From JAWLBW01 sp041687475 (lineage in GTDB: Bacteria > J088 > JAWLBW01): DNA of 7,140 bases. Position 1 is the stretch's first letter. Each line of letters opens with the position of its first letter. The position numbers were made by a program, and so were the translations under genes. Below the pieces are notes generated by a model. That model ran no database searches. It had not been told where the DNA came from and saw nothing but the letters and a program-made list of their open reading frames with translations. The stretch spans positions 1 through 7,140 of the forward strand of contig JAWLBW010000248.1 of the NCBI GenBank assembly GCA_041687475.1. Reading direction: 5' to 3'. Shown piece after piece: positions 4,756-7,140 of the stretch.

Positions 4756-6648
4756 TCAGTGCTGTAACCTGAGGAACAGGTCGCTCAACGCGTCGACCAG
4801 CATGTCGGGGCGCGGCAGAATCTGGTAATTACGATGGCCGAGCATCGCGGGCAGGTAGTCCTTGCCCGAACTCTCGATGGCCAGCGCGTGAACGATAATG
4901 CCCTTCTGCCCCGCTTCGCGAACGGCCTGCTTGACATCGGCAATACCGTATCGACCTTCATAGCGATCGTAGTCGCTTGCCTTGCCGTCGGTCAGCAGCA
5001 GCAGGCATTTTCGGCGGGCGCGACGCTTGTCCAGCAGAGCCGTGCCATGACGAAGCGCCGGCCCGATGCGTGTGTATCCCTCGGGCTCGAGTGCGCCGAG
5101 CCGGGTGCGCGCCTTGCGCCAGGGTTCGCCCGCCCGCTTGATGACCGTGTAGCGGCAGGCGTGGCGGGTATTCGATGAAAAGCCGGCGATGCCGATGTCG
5201 TCGGCCAGGTCGCCCAGCGATTCACAGAAAAGCGCAACCGACTCGCGGGCCACGTCCAGCACGCGATAGTCGTTCACGTAAGAATCGGTCGATAGACTCA
5301 GGTCCATGAGAATTTCGATGGCCGTATCGGGTGCTTCACGCACCGGTCGCACGTAAAGACGCTCCGAAGGCGTGTGCCCGGCCCGCATGGTCGTGTAGGC
5401 GTCGACGACGGCATCGAGATCGATTTCGGGTCCGTCGGTCTGACGGGGACGGGCGCGGTACTCGTTTTCGAGGCGACGCCACCGCTCTTCCATGCGTCGC
5501 AGGGTCCGGCGATGTCGCTGCAGGGCTTCTTCAGCCCACTGGGGCTGATCGGCGCGGGCCTCGCGCGGGTATACCCTGCACCACTCCTTCCGGTAGGCTC
5601 GCTTGCGCCCATCCCACTCATCGTAGGGAATGCCCACGCCGTCTTCCTCGGCGTCGGCGGCGTCGGCGGCCATGTTTTCGAGCATCAGGTCGGCCTTGAA
5701 GATCGACTCGGTGCGCTCACGGGTGCGAATGACCTCGCGAAGGTTGAGATCACGCATGGCCTCTTCATGGGCCTCGATTTCATCGCTTCCGTCCATGGCC
5801 TTCATCGAGCCGTTGAACTCTTCGAGGGCCTCGACCTTTTCAATCTGGGGTGCGAAGGCCTTCTTCTTCCACGCCTCTTCATCGACCTGAATGACGTTGA
5901 CGTTTTCGCGGGCGGGGGCCTTGATTTCGGTGCCTGTCGGCGTGGTGCCGATTTCGCCGTCGCCGGCTTTCTTCTTCTCACCCGTGTCGAGCGGTCGCTC
6001 GTACAGCCGGCCCCACAGAAGGAGTTCGGTTGTGTGCTTTTTCGGTATGCTCTCGCGGCGTACCTGCCGTGAAACATACGCAACCGCCTGCGCAAGAGGC
6101 ATTCCGGTTCCCAGTTCGGCATCGCCCCGAATACGCTCGGCAAGGCGGGTCACCAGAAAGCGATGTACCGGATGCAGGCCGACGGCGCCCGCCTGCTCCT
6201 TTCCTGCGTCGAGATGTACGGCCGCCACCCGTCGGGCAAGGCCGGCCAGCGAGGGAAACTCTTCGACGGAACGAAGCAACGATCGGTATCCGGTAACTGC
6301 CTCGACAAGCAACCGCTCGGCCGGATCGCCTGGCACGGGCACAAGCTCGACCGACGCCATCTGCACGATACGCAGCAGGTAAACCCTGAAGTTTTCGACA
6401 CGCTCGTCGAAGAGGTCGATGCTGGTGGGAAGCAGAAAGAAATTGCCCTGCCTTCCCCCCACGGTTTCGGCTTCGCGGAACTCGATGGGAAGCCCGGTCA
6501 AAGCGCGGGCGAACACAAGCAGGCGGCCCTTCTCGGCGTCGAGGTGCACCGCTTCGGGCGAAGGGCCTTCTTCCTTGCCGAACACCTTGCGGTAGCCGTA
6601 GCGCAGCGCATTGAAAACGCCCAGCTCCCAATCGAGATCGAAATTCAT
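4756..6648 (-). CDS. norD: NorD, VWA-domain accessory protein of nitric oxide reductase
   Basis: A 630-residue soluble protein of the NorD family, needed in known systems for maturation of a functional NO reductase together with the ATPase NorQ. The C-terminal VWA domain (about 440-630) has a complete metal-ion-dependent adhesion site: DLSLS (449-453), Thr526 in EGYTRIG, and TDG (553-555). It also has the NorD-characteristic SDYDRYEGRYGIAD (558-571). The middle region includes AMDGSDEIEAHEEAMRDLNL (284-303) and a charged, partly helical stretch (about 340-400). No signal peptide or membrane segment is seen. I start at the ATG at 6648 (MNFDLDWELG), preceded by a six-G run at 5-nt spacing. An earlier in-frame ATG at 6705 would add 19 unlikely residues in the spacer. 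Length matches the family. The norQ end lies 124 bp upstream and the cofH-like gene 37 bp downstream. Confidence 0.94.
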   Translation of the reverse strand: MNFDLDWELGVFNALRYGYRKVFGKEEGPSPEAVHLDAEKGRLLVFARALTGLPIEFREAETVGGRQGNFFLLPTSIDLFDERVENFRVYLLRIVQMASVELVPVPGDPAERLLVEAVTGYRSLLRSVEEFPSLAGLARRVAAVHLDAGKEQAGAVGLHPVHRFLVTRLAERIRGDAELGTGMPLAQAVAYVSRQVRRESIPKKHTTELLLWGRLYERPLDTGEKKKAGDGEIGTTPTGTEIKAPARENVNVIQVDEEAWKKKAFAPQIEKVEALEEFNGSMKAMDGSDEIEAHEEAMRDLNLREVIRTRERTESIFKADLMLENMAADAADAEEDGVGIPYDEWDGRKRAYRKEWCRVYPREARADQPQWAEEALQRHRRTLRRMEERWRRLENEYRARPRQTDGPEIDLDAVVDAYTTMRAGHTPSERLYVRPVREAPDTAIEILMDLSLSTDSYVNDYRVLDVARESVALFCESLGDLADDIGIAGFSSNTRHACRYTVIKRAGEPWRKARTRLGALEPEGYTRIGPALRHGTALLDKRRARRKCLLLLTDGKASDYDRYEGRYGIADVKQAVREAGQKGIIVHALAIESSGKDYLPAMLGHRNYQILPRPDMLVDALSDLFLRLQH

Positions 6649-6772
6649 GGTTTCCCCCCGGAAAAGACACCCGCTTGTAAATCCTTGACCACCGGCCGCC
6701 CGCACCCGGTTGCGCAGGGAAGGGGAGAGACCACCGAATCCGGTACGGCCGGCGTCAAGGGGGGAGTCAAAT

Positions 6773-7140
6773 TCAGCCGTCGAGATGCAGATCGACCAGA
6801 TCCTGCAAGGCGGCTATGGTTTCGGCATCATCGGTCATCGGTTGTACGATGCCCGCGTTCGCGGCCAGACGTGGCGCAAGGCCGGACTGCATGAGCACGG
6901 CGGTATCGACCAGCAGACGCGTCGAGACCGACTCGGCCAGGCCCAGCTCGCGCAGGTTGCGTATTTTCGCTGCCAGCTTGACCAGCTGCCCGGCCTGCTT
7001 TTCGGCGATGCCCGATTCGGCCCTGATAATCTCCTGTTCGAGAGAAGCATCGGGGTAGTCGAAGGCCAGGCCCACGAAGCGCTGCCGCGTCGAGGGTTTC
7101 AGCTCCTTCAGGCTGCGCTGATAGCCCGGGTTGAAGGACA
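6773..7140 (-). CDS. norQ: NorQ/CbbQ-type MoxR AAA+ ATPase, C-terminal part only
   Basis: The last 121 residues of an AAA+ ATPase of the CbbQ/NirQ/NorQ branch of the MoxR family; the N-terminal Walker A and B motifs lie beyond the right edge. The visible part opens with SFNPGYQRSLKELKPSTRQR, the conserved segment after Walker B that contains the sensor-1 Asn of this family. It then reads FVGLAFDYP and a helical C-terminal lid subdomain. In known systems such ATPases work with a VWA partner to remodel a metalloenzyme. The neighbour here is norD, which favours the name norQ over cbbQ. The stop is TGA at 6775-6773. It is probably the upstream member of a norQ-norD-cofH-like operon. Confidence 0.92.
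   Translation of the reverse strand, partial: SFNPGYQRSLKELKPSTRQRFVGLAFDYPDASLEQEIIRAESGIAEKQAGQLVKLAAKIRNLRELGLAESVSTRLLVDTAVLMQSGLAPRLAANAGIVQPMTDDAETIAALQDLVDLHLDG

Noticed and set aside
6649..6705. N-terminal extension of NorD from an ATG at 6705
   Set aside because: The added 19 residues resemble no family sequence, and the ATG at 6648 has the better-placed G-rich site and starts the conserved region.

Overview
All seven credible genes in this window lie on the minus strand, so transcription runs from the right edge to the left. The DNA is GC-rich. The organism looks like a diderm (Gram-negative-type) bacterium, because one gene encodes a signal-peptide-bearing outer-membrane beta-barrel. 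It probably respires or detoxifies nitric oxide, because the right end carries the accessory genes norQ and norD of a cytochrome-c-type or quinol NO reductase. I cannot place it more precisely from sequence alone.

Right part (about 3600-7140). The 3' end of norQ (MoxR/CbbQ-type AAA+ ATPase) enters from the right edge, followed after 124 bp by a complete norD (von Willebrand A domain protein). After 37 bp comes a complete radical-SAM gene of the CofH/MqnC/MqnE superfamily that looks most like CofH, the F420/FO-synthase subunit. Spacing and a good Shine-Dalgarno suggest it is co-transcribed with norD. The NO reductase structural genes, if present, would be outside the window to the right.

Middle (about 2000-3600). 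A 309-bp gene-free stretch follows the radical-SAM gene. It holds a perfect 15-bp-arm inverted repeat (3559-3589), a smaller GC-rich hairpin and a possible -10 element. Then comes a single-gene unit encoding an alginate-export-family (AlgE-like) outer-membrane porin. It ends in a clear Rho-independent terminator.

Left part (1-1990). A second gene group runs to the left edge: a fatty-acid/sphingolipid hydroxylase with the full set of histidine boxes, a short VIT/CCC1-family membrane protein 6 bp downstream, and a Fpg/Nei-family DNA glycosylase that starts at GTG 42 bp further on and is cut by the left edge. The first two are probably translationally coupled. A joint role in iron handling and oxidative damage is possible but not shown.

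Most of the window is recognisable genes of known families. The points most worth a second look are the CofH-like gene attached to norQD and the long perfect palindrome beyond its stop codon. I see no CRISPR array, insertion sequence, tRNA or rRNA.
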